From Paenarthrobacter sp. PH39-S1 (lineage in GTDB: Bacteria > Actinomycetota > Actinomycetes > Actinomycetales > Micrococcaceae), in NCBI RefSeq assembly GCF_030063245.1, contig NZ_JASISR010000011.1:39886-103885 (forward strand): a stretch of DNA of 64,000 bases, in the 5' to 3' direction. Below, one piece after another: positions 26,278-35,483 of the stretch (positions are counted from its first letter, which is position 1; each line of letters opens with the position of its first letter). The notes beneath the pieces were generated by a model. The model was not told where the DNA came from. It was given only the letters and a program-made list of their open reading frames with translations, and did not search any database. The position numbers and the translations under genes were made by a program.

Positions 26278-29037
26278 GCCGACGTCCGCCAAGCCAGCGT
26301 CCCGCAGGCCCAGATAGATCCTGTCCCGCGCCAGCGGCAGCTCGGTGAACCTGACCCCGGTGGCGTTCCGGATCGCGTTGGCCAGCGCTGGCGCCACCGG
26401 GTTGAACGGGCTCTCACTCATGGACTTCGCTCCGAGCGGACCCAACTCGTCCGAGGTTTTGGCAAAATAGACCTCGCTGCGCGGCACATCCGCGAACGTG
26501 GGCAGGTGATACTGCCGAAAAATTTTCGTCTCCACCGCCCCTTCCGCGCCAACCACCACGTCCTCGTAGAGCGCCGCACCCATAGCCTGCGCAATGCCGC
26601 CCTCCACCTGGCCGCGGCACTGCATCGGATTCACCACCACACCGGCGTCGGCCGCCTGGACGCTTTGCATGATCCGCAGCTCGCCCGTGCCTGAATTCAC
26701 CGCCACCCGGAAACCGTGCACATTGAAGGCCACGGACCGCGGGCTGCCACCCCAACGTCCCTGCGCCAGCAGCGGCGTTCCGGCGGCCTCGGCGTGCCGG
26801 TACAGCTCCTCCAGCGGGATGCGGACGCCGGCGCAACCGACCGAGCCGGAGTCCAGCCGGCAGTCCGACACGTCCGCGCCGCTGATAACGGCGGCGGACT
26901 TCAGCAGTATGCAGGCGAGTTCCTCCGCCGCAGCCAGCGATGCCTTGCCCGCCACCACGGTGCCGGTGGAACCGAATGCCCCGCTGTCATGGCCGACGAC
27001 GTCGGTATCGGACTGCCGGACCAGGACCCGGTCCGCCGTGGTCCCCAGCGCGGTGGCCACCAACTGGGCGTGCACCGTCGTCGTGCCGTTACCGAACTCC
27101 GCTGTGCCCACGCTTGCCTGGTAACAACCGTCCGGCAGCAGCGCCACCGTGGCCTCGGCAAAATGGCCGCGCGGCGGCACCGTGTCGATCATGGACACCG
27201 CGGACCCTTCGCCGACCAGCCACCCCGGCCCGGGATCATCAACGCCGGCCGCCCGCTCCCGTTCGCGGCCGCGCGCCAACGCGTCCGCGGTCAGTGCAAT
27301 GCACTGGTCCAGCCCGTAGCTGCCCGGCAGCAGGATCACATCCTCCTCCGGCTCCGGCTGGGTGGACAACATCACGTCCCCCTTGGCGATGATGTTGCGC
27401 CGGCGGAACTCCATCGGGTCCATCCCGATGCCCGCCGCTAGCTCATCCATTGCGGATTCGACGGCGAAGATCATCTGGCTCAGACCATAACCGCGGAAGG
27501 CACCGGCCGGAACCGTGTTCGTGTAGACGGCGTGGGCGTCCACCTTCTTGTTGGCGCAGCGGTAAATGGCAATGGATTCACCGCAGCCGTGGAACATTAC
27601 GCCGGGGGCGTGGTTGCCGTAGGCACCTGTGTTGGTGACAACGTCGAAGGACAGCGCGGTCAGCGTTCCGTCGCGGCGCGCGCCGGCCCGGACATGGATC
27701 CGGAAGGGGTGCCGGGTGGTGGCCGCGGTGAATTGTTCTTCGCGCGTGAATTCCAGCTGCACCGGGCGTTTCAGCTTCAGCGCAGCGAGCGCCACGATGT
27801 CCTCGGTGAGCATTTCCTGTTTACCGCCGAATCCGCCGCCCACCCGTTCGCAGATCACCCGGACCTCTTCCGGCGGCAGGCCGAAGACGCGGCAGAGTGC
27901 CCGCCGGGTCAGGAAGGGCACCTGCGTTGAGGTGCGCAGCACCAGGCGGTCGGCGGCGTCGAAATAGGCAATGGCGGCGTGCGTTTCCAGGGCAGCGTGC
28001 TGCACGCGCTGGGTCCGGTAGGTGTTTTCGTGGACAAAGTCTGCACCAGCAAGCCCGGCCTCCACATCCCCCAGCTCGCTGTGCAGTTCCGCCACCACGT
28101 TGTGTTCGGGGCGCGAAATGCGGGACTCCAGCGGATCCTTTTCCCCGTGGATCACCGGCGCCCCCGGCCTCATGGCCGCCACCGGATCGAACACCGCCGG
28201 CAGCACCTGGTAGTCAACGCGGAGCCTGCGCACTCCCTCTTCGGCCGCGCCGACGCTGTCCGCCACCACCGCGGCGACGCGCTGGCCGATGAAGCGGACC
28301 ACGTCGTCGAGCACCCGGGTATCATCCGGATCATCCAGATAGCCCTCGTGCTGGGCGGTGGAGAAGCACTGGGCGGGGGCGTCCTCGTGGGTGAAAACCG
28401 CCTGAACACCGGGCACCCCCAGCGCGTCCGCGGCATCAATGGAAAGAATGCGGGCGTGCGCGTGCGGCGAGCGCAGCACCTTCAGATGCAGTAGGTCCGG
28501 GAGCTCCCCCGCCGGAACATCCAGCGTGTACCGCGCTGCCCCGGTCACCACGCCCAGACCGGCGGGGGCGGCCACGTTGTCGCCGGCCTGCTGGCGGTCC
28601 CCGCCGACATGACAGACCCCGCGGACCGCATCCTCGATGGCGCGGTAGCCGGTGCAGCGGCAGAGGTTACCCTTGAGGTTCCGGGGCAGGTTCCGCTTCT
28701 GTTCCTCATCAAAGGTGGCCGCTGTCATCAGCATTCCGGCGGTGCAGAACCCGCACTGGAAACCCTGGGCGGCCAGGAAATTCTCCTGCATCGGGTGCAG
28801 GCCCTCCGGCGTGGCCAGACCCTCCACGGTGGTGACCTGCCGGCCATCGGCGCGGACCGCCGGGTAGATGCAGCTGTGCACCGGTTTCCCGTCCACGTGG
28901 ACCGTGCAGGCTCCGCAGTCGCCGCCGTCACAGCCCTTCTTGACCCCCAGGTTGCCCTGCTCACGCAAAAAGGTGCGCAGGCACTGGCCGGGACGGGGCT
29001 GGGCGTCCGTGGACGAGCCGTTGATGTCCATCGCCAT
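26197..29037 (-). CDS. Xanthine dehydrogenase, fused FeS and molybdopterin-binding subunit
   Basis: This 946-residue protein oxidises hypoxanthine and xanthine to urate. The N-terminus carries two [2Fe-2S] clusters: Cys36, 41, 44, 56 (GCDGGDCGACTV) and Cys95, 98, 126, 128 (QCGFCTAGM; GNLCRCTGY). From about residue 165 follows the Mo-binding part: VTGAARYTLD, VGGGFGGKQEM, AGAFRGYGLSQ, and near the end GAKSMSESPFNPVAPALANA with the catalytic Glu. The small and large subunits, usually separate (about 160 and 750 residues), are one polypeptide here, with the FAD subunit encoded just upstream (3-base gap). The 3' end overlaps the convergent mocA-like gene. Confidence 0.93.
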   Translation of the reverse strand: MAMDINGSSTDAQPRPGQCLRTFLREQGNLGVKKGCDGGDCGACTVHVDGKPVHSCIYPAVRADGRQVTTVEGLATPEGLHPMQENFLAAQGFQCGFCTAGMLMTAATFDEEQKRNLPRNLKGNLCRCTGYRAIEDAVRGVCHVGGDRQQAGDNVAAPAGLGVVTGAARYTLDVPAGELPDLLHLKVLRSPHAHARILSIDAADALGVPGVQAVFTHEDAPAQCFSTAQHEGYLDDPDDTRVLDDVVRFIGQRVAAVVADSVGAAEEGVRRLRVDYQVLPAVFDPVAAMRPGAPVIHGEKDPLESRISRPEHNVVAELHSELGDVEAGLAGADFVHENTYRTQRVQHAALETHAAIAYFDAADRLVLRTSTQVPFLTRRALCRVFGLPPEEVRVICERVGGGFGGKQEMLTEDIVALAALKLKRPVQLEFTREEQFTAATTRHPFRIHVRAGARRDGTLTALSFDVVTNTGAYGNHAPGVMFHGCGESIAIYRCANKKVDAHAVYTNTVPAGAFRGYGLSQMIFAVESAMDELAAGIGMDPMEFRRRNIIAKGDVMLSTQPEPEEDVILLPGSYGLDQCIALTADALARGRERERAAGVDDPGPGWLVGEGSAVSMIDTVPPRGHFAEATVALLPDGCYQASVGTAEFGNGTTTVHAQLVATALGTTADRVLVRQSDTDVVGHDSGAFGSTGTVVAGKASLAAAEELACILLKSAAVISGADVSDCRLDSGSVGCAGVRIPLEELYRHAEAAGTPLLAQGRWGGSPRSVAFNVHGFRVAVNSGTGELRIMQSVQAADAGVVVNPMQCRGQVEGGIAQAMGAALYEDVVVGAEGAVETKIFRQYHLPTFADVPRSEVYFAKTSDELGPLGAKSMSESPFNPVAPALANAIRNATGVRFTELPLARDRIYLGLRDAGLADVGSAQQMQARDGVNVGTVGLVRAVDQIH

Positions 29038-29040
29038 GTC

Positions 29041-30027
29041 CTACGCACCTTCCTGGCGGGTTCCGGCAGGGCCGTTTCCGGCAGGTCTGTCTCCGTCGGA
29101 GGTGATTGCGGTGATTCCGTCAAGGTTGTTTCCGGGAGGGAGAAGCTCGGCGCGGATTTCCTCCGCCAGCCGATAGGTCATATCGCGGCGCCACGCGGGC
29201 AGACCGTGGATGTCATCGTGATAGAGCGACTGCGGAATCGCCGCGTCCAGCGCAGCCCGCAGCCCGTCAGCGGTAGGCACGCCACCGCCGTCGCGCATTC
29301 CGCCGCCGTCGGTCAGGCCGGTCGACGACGGCGCAAAGCGCAGCTTGACCGGGCGCTTTGTCGCGGCCGTGACCGTCAGCACGAAGCCGCCGTCGTCGTC
29401 GCGCCGGCCGATCAGCAGCACGCCCGACCGCCCCAGGTTGGACAGCGACAGCCGGCGGAAGGCTGTCTGCGCGCGCAGGGCGGCGGCCGGCAGGGTAATG
29501 CTGCGCAGCAGTTCGCCGGGCGCCAGCGACGTCACGCCGTCTCCGACCACCAGCTCTTCGACCGCCACGACGCGCGTGCCGCCGTCGACCGTCCAGATTC
29601 TGGCAGTCCCGTCCAAGGCTGCGGTCAGCGACGTCATGGGTCCGGCCGGCAGCGCGGTGCACAGATTCCCGCCCACCGTGGACATGTTCCAGATTTTGAA
29701 GGAGGCCACAAAGGCGTCGCAGCACGGGCGCACCAAGTCAAGCCCGGGCCACGTCGCCGGCAAATTTGGCTGCCCTGCCACTTCCGCCGTTTCCGCCGAT
29801 TCCGGTAGGGCATACAGCTCGGCGATGGTGCAGGTAGCGGCCAGCTCAAGGCCGTCTGCCGTAACGGTGACGGACGTCCAGCCTGCGGCGCTGATGTCCA
29901 GCAACCGGCGCAGCACGCTGCTCCCGTAGGAAAACAGCACTGTCCCGCCGGCCAGCCACGCGTCGCCCGGCCGCCAGCGCCCCGGGTCCGTGGTGTGGAT
30001 GGTGGATTCGATGGTGTTCATATCCAT
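29041..30027 (-). CDS. Xanthine dehydrogenase FAD-binding subunit
   Basis: This 328-residue protein of the CO dehydrogenase medium-subunit family has the FAD loops WLAGGTVLFS (residues 25-34) and SVGGNLCTALPAGPM in the form MSTVGGNLCTAL, followed by the C-terminal domain (FRRLSLSNLGRSGVLLIGRR). It transfers electrons from the FeS clusters to NAD+. It starts 25 bases after the xdhC stop and ends 3 bases before the fused catalytic subunit. An alternative start (MNTIES) lies 2 codons in. The C-terminal 70 residues are longer and more variable than in typical members. Confidence 0.92.
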   Translation of the reverse strand: MDMNTIESTIHTTDPGRWRPGDAWLAGGTVLFSYGSSVLRRLLDISAAGWTSVTVTADGLELAATCTIAELYALPESAETAEVAGQPNLPATWPGLDLVRPCCDAFVASFKIWNMSTVGGNLCTALPAGPMTSLTAALDGTARIWTVDGGTRVVAVEELVVGDGVTSLAPGELLRSITLPAAALRAQTAFRRLSLSNLGRSGVLLIGRRDDDGGFVLTVTAATKRPVKLRFAPSSTGLTDGGGMRDGGGVPTADGLRAALDAAIPQSLYHDDIHGLPAWRRDMTYRLAEEIRAELLPPGNNLDGITAITSDGDRPAGNGPAGTRQEGA

Positions 30028-30052
30028 GCCAAGCTCCTAATGTTGCGAAAAA

Positions 30053-31282
30053 TCAGTGGTGCGCGGTGGCATGCACGAAAGCAGCGGGCAACGGCCCATC
30101 ATCGACCCGACCAGCGCCATGGATGGGACCGGCACCATGGCGCAACGGGCTGGCACTGCGCTTTCCGGCGCGGGTGGCCAGAATCTCCGCGGTGATGGAA
30201 ACGGCCACCTCGGCCGGTGTCACCGCGCCCAGGTCCAGGCCGATGGGTGAATGCAGGCGGTCCAGCCTCGCCGGCGGAACTCCGGCGTCGAGCAGCGCCT
30301 CGGTCCGCTGAGCATGGCTGCGCCGCGATCCCATGGCCCCCAGATAGGCAACGTCAAGGTCCAGCGCCGCCGTGAGCAGCGGGATATCGAATTTAGGGTC
30401 GTGGGTGAGCACGCAGATCACGCTGCGTCCATCCACCCGGCCCGCCGCGGCCTCCGTCCGCAGGTAGCGGTCCGGCCAGCTGGTGACCACCTCGTCCGCG
30501 CGGTCGAAGCGGGGCTGCCCGGAGAAGGCCGGGCGTGCGTCGCAGAGCGTCACGTGGTAACCGAGCAGCTGCGCGGCCGGCAACAGCGCGGCACCGAAAT
30601 CATTGGCTCCAAACACAAGGAACCGCGGCGCACTGAGCCGGGATTCAACGAACAATGTGGGCGGCTCGCCGCAACAATCGGCCGAGTCGGTGGTCAACCG
30701 GAGCTGCCCGTTCCAACCCGCGCGCAGCAGCGGTATCAGTTGCGCGGCGGCCGTTTGCACCGCAACCCCCTCTCCCAGCATGGCGGTCAACCCGGTGATG
30801 ATGGACTCCGGCTGCACGTTCTGCGGTTCGGAAACGACGACGACGCCGCCACCGCCTGCGTCGATGCGCCGGATCAGCGCGGCCGCCGCCATCGGGCTGC
30901 GCCCGGCTAACGCCGCCAACGCGCCGGCCGTCAACATCGGCCCCGCGGGAGTCCGTTCTCCCGCGGAGACCGGCTGAACCAGCACCTCGAGACTGCCTCC
31001 GCAGGTCAGCCCGACAGCGAGCGCGTCGGAGTCGGGGTAACCGAAATGCCGCCGGCTCGACTCACCGCTGGCAATCGCTTCGAAGGCGGCCTCGACGACG
31101 GCGCCTTCGATGCAGCCGCTCGAGAGACTGCCCGTCAGCGCACCGTCCGGGCTCACCAGCATGGACGTCCCGAGCGCCCGCGGCACCGAACCCGTTGCTC
31201 CCACGATGGTGGCGACGGCGTACGGGCGGCCGTCGCCGGACTCTGCCAGCAGTGCCAGCAGCGAATCCAGAAGATCCAACAT
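30053..31282 (-). CDS. xdhC: XdhC-type molybdenum cofactor chaperone
   Basis: 409 residues from MLDLLDSLLALLAES, preceded by GGAGGAG. The XdhC/CoxI N-terminal domain has VATIVGATGSVPRALGTSML and SLSSGCIEGAVVE, whose Cys binds the cofactor. The C-terminal Rossmann domain has LVFGANDFGAALLPAAQLLGY, VLTHDPKFDIPLL and YLGAMGSRRSHAQR. XdhC inserts the sulfurated molybdenum cofactor into xanthine dehydrogenase and protects it on the way. It is the first of three xdh genes on the minus strand, after the AzgA-type permease. Confidence 0.93.
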   Translation of the reverse strand: MLDLLDSLLALLAESGDGRPYAVATIVGATGSVPRALGTSMLVSPDGALTGSLSSGCIEGAVVEAAFEAIASGESSRRHFGYPDSDALAVGLTCGGSLEVLVQPVSAGERTPAGPMLTAGALAALAGRSPMAAAALIRRIDAGGGGVVVVSEPQNVQPESIITGLTAMLGEGVAVQTAAAQLIPLLRAGWNGQLRLTTDSADCCGEPPTLFVESRLSAPRFLVFGANDFGAALLPAAQLLGYHVTLCDARPAFSGQPRFDRADEVVTSWPDRYLRTEAAAGRVDGRSVICVLTHDPKFDIPLLTAALDLDVAYLGAMGSRRSHAQRTEALLDAGVPPARLDRLHSPIGLDLGAVTPAEVAVSITAEILATRAGKRSASPLRHGAGPIHGAGRVDDGPLPAAFVHATAHH

Positions 31283-31445
31283 GACTGTATTATTCCTCCT
31301 CCGCGGGTGGTGCGGCCTTGAATCCCGGTTTGGCGTGTGGGCCGCGGGCCTGGACATCGCCTGTGGGTCGCGCATCTGGTCGGGTAGGGGCAGGCACGCG
31401 GCGCGGCTCCGGGAGGGACCCCCCGAACCGCGCAGCGCCTACGTC

Positions 31446-32945
31446 CTAGCCGCCCATCCAGGCAGCGATCGGCCCACGGGCAAAATAGACCAGGAAACCG
31501 GCCGCAACCACCCACATCAGCGGATGGATCTTTTTCCCCTTGCCCGAAGCACCCCGGACCACCACCCAGCTGATGAACCCCACGCCGATTCCGTTAGCAA
31601 TCGAGTAGGTCAGCGGCATGGTGACAATCGTCAGAAAGACCGGCAGGGCCACCGAGAACTTCTTGAAGTTAATCTCCCGGATCTGGGCCACCATCATGGC
31701 ACCAACCGCCACCAGCGCCGCTGCGGCAACCTCTATGGGCACCACCGCGGTGAGCGGCGTCAGGAACATAGAGCCCAGGAACAACAGGCCCGTGACCACC
31801 GAGGCCAGTCCCGTGCGGGCGCCCTCGCCAATCCCGGCGGCGGAATCCACATAGACCGTGTTCGATGATCCGCTGGTCATTCCGCCGGCGACGGCGCCGA
31901 TCCCCTCGACGATGAACGCGGACTTCAGCCGGGGGAAAGTCCCGCGCTTGTCCGCCAGTCCCGCACTCTTGGCCAGTCCCGTCATCGTTCCCATCGCATC
32001 GAAGAAGTTCGTGAAAACCAGGGTGAAGACGAGCATGGTGGCCGCGAGCGCCCCCAGCCGGCCGAAGGCTCCGAAGAGATCGAAGTGTCCCAGCAGCCCG
32101 AAGTCCGGCACGGATACGAGCGTTCCGGAGAGCTCCGGCTTGTTCAGATGCCAGCCGCCCGCGTTGGACGGTCCGGACGAACCGATCCGGAAGACCGACT
32201 CGATGACGACGGCGGCGATGGTGCTCACGATGATGCCGATCAGCAGACCGCCCTGAACCTTGCGCGCCAGCAGGATCCCGATCAGCAGCAGGGCGCCGAC
32301 GAAGACCAGGGTCGGCACCGAGGTGATGGAGCCGCCGTCGCCCAACTGAACGGGCGGCCCGCCCTTAGTCGGCCGGACAAAGCCGGAATCGACAAATCCA
32401 ATGAAGGCGATGAACAGACCGATGCCCACGGTGATGGCGGCTTTAAGTTCGCGCGGCACCGCCCGGAAAATGGCCGTCCGCGCGCCGGTGATGCCGAACA
32501 GCACGATCAGGACGCCGTTAATCACCACCAGTCCCATGGCTTCCGGCCAGGTCACCTCGCCGATGACGGAGACAGCAAGGAAGGAATTGATGCCCAGGCC
32601 TGCCGCCAGTCCGAACGGCAGGTTCGCCACGATGCCGAACAGGATCGTCATGACCCCGGCCGTCAGACCAGTGACGGCGCCGACCTGCGCCGCCGGCAAC
32701 CAGCCGCCGGCCACATCCACCGGCGCGGTCGACGCATTGAGGCCGCCCAAAATCAACGGGTTGAGGATGACGATGTAGGCCATCGTGAAGAAGGTGACCA
32801 GCCCGCCGCGCATTTCCCTGGCAATGGTTGAGCCGCGCTCGGCGACCTGGAAGAAGCGGTCCAGCCGGGGAAACGCCCGCACGCGGCCCTTGCCTGTGGC
32901 TGAGGCGGGGTTCTGCTCTTCGCTTGTTTTCGTCAGAAGTGTCAT
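31446..32945 (-). CDS. NCS2/AzgA-type guanine-hypoxanthine-adenine permease
   Basis: This 499-residue membrane protein has about 13 hydrophobic segments. The AzgA/PbuG group signature is seen in EMRGGLVTFFTMAYIVILNP at the start, GLAAGLGINSFLAVSV, and TNFFDAMGTMTGLAKSAGL, followed by VEGIGAVAGGMTSGSSNTVY, which forms the substrate and proton site. It imports hypoxanthine, guanine or adenine by proton symport. It follows the guanine deaminase gene by 15 bases, so uptake and the first degradation step are linked; a gap of 163 bases separates it from xdhC. Confidence 0.93.
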   Translation of the reverse strand: MTLLTKTSEEQNPASATGKGRVRAFPRLDRFFQVAERGSTIAREMRGGLVTFFTMAYIVILNPLILGGLNASTAPVDVAGGWLPAAQVGAVTGLTAGVMTILFGIVANLPFGLAAGLGINSFLAVSVIGEVTWPEAMGLVVINGVLIVLFGITGARTAIFRAVPRELKAAITVGIGLFIAFIGFVDSGFVRPTKGGPPVQLGDGGSITSVPTLVFVGALLLIGILLARKVQGGLLIGIIVSTIAAVVIESVFRIGSSGPSNAGGWHLNKPELSGTLVSVPDFGLLGHFDLFGAFGRLGALAATMLVFTLVFTNFFDAMGTMTGLAKSAGLADKRGTFPRLKSAFIVEGIGAVAGGMTSGSSNTVYVDSAAGIGEGARTGLASVVTGLLFLGSMFLTPLTAVVPIEVAAAALVAVGAMMVAQIREINFKKFSVALPVFLTIVTMPLTYSIANGIGVGFISWVVVRGASGKGKKIHPLMWVVAAGFLVYFARGPIAAWMGG

Positions 32946-32960
32946 GGAGATCGCCGGCGC

Positions 32961-33446
32961 CTAGTAATCGATCCGGGTGTCGCTGGCCAGCCATGCTTTG
33001 AACGGCGCCAGTGGGCTCGTTTCCTCCGGGGTCAACCGGCGCACCGGCATCGACCGCAGTTCCACCGGCGTTTCGAAATAGTCGTAGAAGACGGCGTCAT
33101 CGAAGCCGGCCCGCGCCGCATCGTGCCGGTCGGCCGCGAAGATGACCTGGTCAATGCGCGCCCAAAGCGCCGAAGCCAGGCACATGGGGCATGGCTCGCA
33201 GCTGGTGTAAAGGGTGGCTCCGGTCAGATCAAAGGTTCCGGATCCGGCACAAGCCGCCCGGATAGCGGTGACTTCCGCGTGTGCGGTGGGGTCATTGGTG
33301 GCCGTGACCCGGTTGAGTCCTTCGAACGCCCGGCCTTCGGCGGTGACGACGACGGCGCCGAACGGGCCGCCGTTGTTGTGGACGTTCCGGGTGGCCAGGT
33401 CAATGGCCTGGACCAGATAGGTTTCGAGCTCAGCTGCAGATTTCAT
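32961..33446 (-). CDS. guaD: Guanine deaminase (cytidine deaminase fold)
   Basis: This 161-residue enzyme of the small, Bacillus-type guanine deaminase class converts guanine to xanthine and ammonia. Zinc ligands are His56 (PTAHAEV), Cys86 and Cys89 (CEPCPMCL); Glu58 is the proton shuttle. NNGGPFGAVVV near residue 24 forms part of the base pocket, and the C-terminal swapped segment (APFKAWLASDTRIDY) is typical for this class and not for tRNA adenosine deaminases. It is the first gene of the minus-strand guanine-to-urate series. Confidence 0.92.
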   Translation of the reverse strand: MKSAAELETYLVQAIDLATRNVHNNGGPFGAVVVTAEGRAFEGLNRVTATNDPTAHAEVTAIRAACAGSGTFDLTGATLYTSCEPCPMCLASALWARIDQVIFAADRHDAARAGFDDAVFYDYFETPVELRSMPVRRLTPEETSPLAPFKAWLASDTRIDY

Positions 33447-33681
33447 GGCGACTTCCTTGCGTCAGAAGCAGCCCGGCCGCGCAGATGGTACGCGGTGTAA
33501 CGGCGAGTCAGGAGCGGCCCGGCAGCTTCAGTGAGTATGAAGGTTCAGTTACCCGGTAGATAGCATTCCGCTGAAGGTATGCCCGCCTGTGGCTGAAGAC
33601 GACACTAACAGCAAATTGTGACTGGCACCATACTTTCTTTGAAACTTTTTTCTCGACAGACGAAATATTTTGACGGCGACG
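33447..33681. promoter_or_regulatory. Upstream region of guaD with possible IclR-type operator, copy 6
   Basis: TCTC-GACAGAC-GAAA at 33651-33665 keeps the half-sites and 7-base spacing, but its centre differs from the other copies. Immediately before it is the palindrome TTTCTTTGAAA (33634-33644). The sites are about 190-210 bases from guaD. Confidence 0.3.
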
Positions 33682-34314
33682 TTAGTGGTGGGCGGTCCGC
33701 CTCTGAATCGCGTCCAGCTGCTGGGCCAGCCCATTCATCACGATGCGCAGCCCATAGTCGAAAGCTTCATCCGAGCGCTGCTGGGTGCTCGGCGGCGGCG
33801 TCGCCAGGGCGGCGGCCAAGGCGGGTCCGGCCTGATCCCCCGGCGTCCATACCACTTCAGGGGCGGCAACGTCGAGCGCCGAGCCGAGCACGAAGCTGTC
33901 CAGCGTGGTAATCGCCTTCAGCACTTCCACCGGATCAAAACCGGCGTCGGTCAGCACCTCCGCCAGCAGGTTGTACATCCGGGTGGTGGCTGGGTGGGAG
34001 ACCGGGTAAGCGGTCAGCAGCGGAATCAACCGTGGGTGGCGTGCATAGCTGTTGTGATACTGCCGGCAGATCTCGGTAACTGTGGCGTACCAGTCGGAGC
34101 CGTGGTGCGGCAGGTGAATGTGGTCGGAGGCCAATCCGCGCATGAGTTCCACGATCTCGGCCCGGCCGGACACGTGGTTGTACAGCGAGGACGGCCGGAC
34201 GCCCAACTTTGCGGCGAGGCCGGGGATGGTGAACTCCCCGCTGTGGTCAACCAGTGCCAGAGCGCTCTTCGCGATTCTCTCCACGGATAACAGTGGCGTC
34301 AACGGGCGAGCCAT
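33682..34314 (-). CDS. TetR family regulator of the agmatine operon
   Basis: 210 residues from MARPLTPLLSVERIAK. The helix-turn-helix is GEFTIPGLAAKLGVRPSSLYNHV, with a TetR_C-type all-helical ligand domain after residue 75. It is divergent from aguB-aguA-permease. Between them lies a perfect 10-3-10 palindrome (34421-34443), its probable operator. The ligand is likely agmatine, N-carbamoylputrescine or putrescine, judged only by the neighbours. Confidence 0.9.
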   Translation of the reverse strand: MARPLTPLLSVERIAKSALALVDHSGEFTIPGLAAKLGVRPSSLYNHVSGRAEIVELMRGLASDHIHLPHHGSDWYATVTEICRQYHNSYARHPRLIPLLTAYPVSHPATTRMYNLLAEVLTDAGFDPVEVLKAITTLDSFVLGSALDVAAPEVVWTPGDQAGPALAAALATPPPSTQQRSDEAFDYGLRIVMNGLAQQLDAIQRRTAHH

Positions 34315-34420
34315 GGTGCTCCTTGAATAGATGGCAGATGGTTGCCGGGATGGATGCCTACCTTCGAATCTATCAATTCCCGGAACAAGCTCTTGCATCC
34401 ATTCGCCGCTGCCTCCATAA

Positions 34421-34443
34421 TAAAACGAATGGTATTCGTTTTA
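34421..34443. promoter_or_regulatory. TetR operator in the agmatine divergent region
   Basis: TAAAACGAAT-GGT-ATTCGTTTTA is a perfect inverted repeat of 10 bases per arm, located 45 bases before aguB and 107 bases before the TetR start. Its size and symmetry are typical of TetR sites. Confidence 0.75.
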
Positions 34444-34487
34444 CGTGAGCCAACTCTCATTGTGGCCACTCCCGTCAGGAGCCAAGC

Positions 34488-35483
34488 ATGCTTGAAATAA
34501 CCACATTTGAACCCCCGACATCGTTCGCCCGCGTCGATGCACCCCGCCGCCGTCCTTTGCGGGTCGGCCTCGTGCAGCACCGCTGGCTAGCTGACGCCGC
34601 TGCGCTGCGTGCCGAACTCAACCAGGGCATCGCCCGTGCCGCCGGGCACGGCGCCGGCATCGTTTTTCTTCCAGAACTCACCTTGTCCCGCTACCCGGCC
34701 GACACCGTGCCGACGTCGGCCCCCGGCACGACGGCGGAGGATTTGGCCTCCGGGCCCACCTTTACCTTCGCAGCCGAAGCGGCACGTGCCCACGGTGTGC
34801 ATGTGCACGCGTCCCTGTACGAAAGGGCCGAGGCCGGTGACGGACTGGGTCTCAACACCTCCATCCTGGTCTCCCCTGCCGGCGAGCTCGTCGGCCGCAC
34901 CAGGAAACTGCACATCCCGGTCACCGAGGGCTACTACGAAGACAAGTATTTCCGCGGCGGCGACGCCGGCCAGCCCTACCCGGTCTACAACATCGAGGAC
35001 CTCGTCGATGTCCGGTTGGGCATGCCCACCTGCTGGGATGAGTGGTTCCCCGAAGTGGCCCGCCTCTACTCACTCGACGGAGCGGAACTGCTCGTCTACC
35101 CGACAGCGATCGGTTCCGAGCCGGCCCATCCCGGCTTCGACACGCAACCGCTCTGGCAGCAGGTGATCGTCGGCAACGGAATCGCCAATGGCCTGTTCAT
35201 GGTGGCACCGAACCGTTACGGCGACGAGGGGGCGGTGACCTTTTACGGCTCTTCGTTTATCTCCGACCCTTATGGCCGGATCCTCGTCCAGGCGCCGCGG
35301 AACCAATCCGCGGTCCTGGTGGCGGACCTGGATCTGGACCAGCGCAAGGACTGGCTGGATCTCTTTCCCTTCCTCGCCACCCGCCGCCCGGACACCTACG
35401 GCCGCTTGACCGATCCGGTCAATAACACCATCAATGGACTGCAGCCGCAGACCACCCACATGGACCATCAGGTGCGGGCATGA
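34488..35483 (+). CDS. aguB: N-carbamoylputrescine amidase
   Basis: This 331-residue protein of the nitrilase superfamily has the catalytic triad Glu63 (VFLPELTLSRYP), Lys140 (GRTRKLHIP) and Cys182 (MPTCWDEWFPE). It hydrolyses N-carbamoylputrescine to putrescine, CO2 and ammonia. The C-terminal half has the expected APNRYGDEG and YGSSFISDPYG segments. A 25-residue N-terminal extension precedes the first strand. It overlaps aguA by ATGA, in the order amidase then deiminase. Confidence 0.92.
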   Translation: MLEITTFEPPTSFARVDAPRRRPLRVGLVQHRWLADAAALRAELNQGIARAAGHGAGIVFLPELTLSRYPADTVPTSAPGTTAEDLASGPTFTFAAEAARAHGVHVHASLYERAEAGDGLGLNTSILVSPAGELVGRTRKLHIPVTEGYYEDKYFRGGDAGQPYPVYNIEDLVDVRLGMPTCWDEWFPEVARLYSLDGAELLVYPTAIGSEPAHPGFDTQPLWQQVIVGNGIANGLFMVAPNRYGDEGAVTFYGSSFISDPYGRILVQAPRNQSAVLVADLDLDQRKDWLDLFPFLATRRPDTYGRLTDPVNNTINGLQPQTTHMDHQVRA

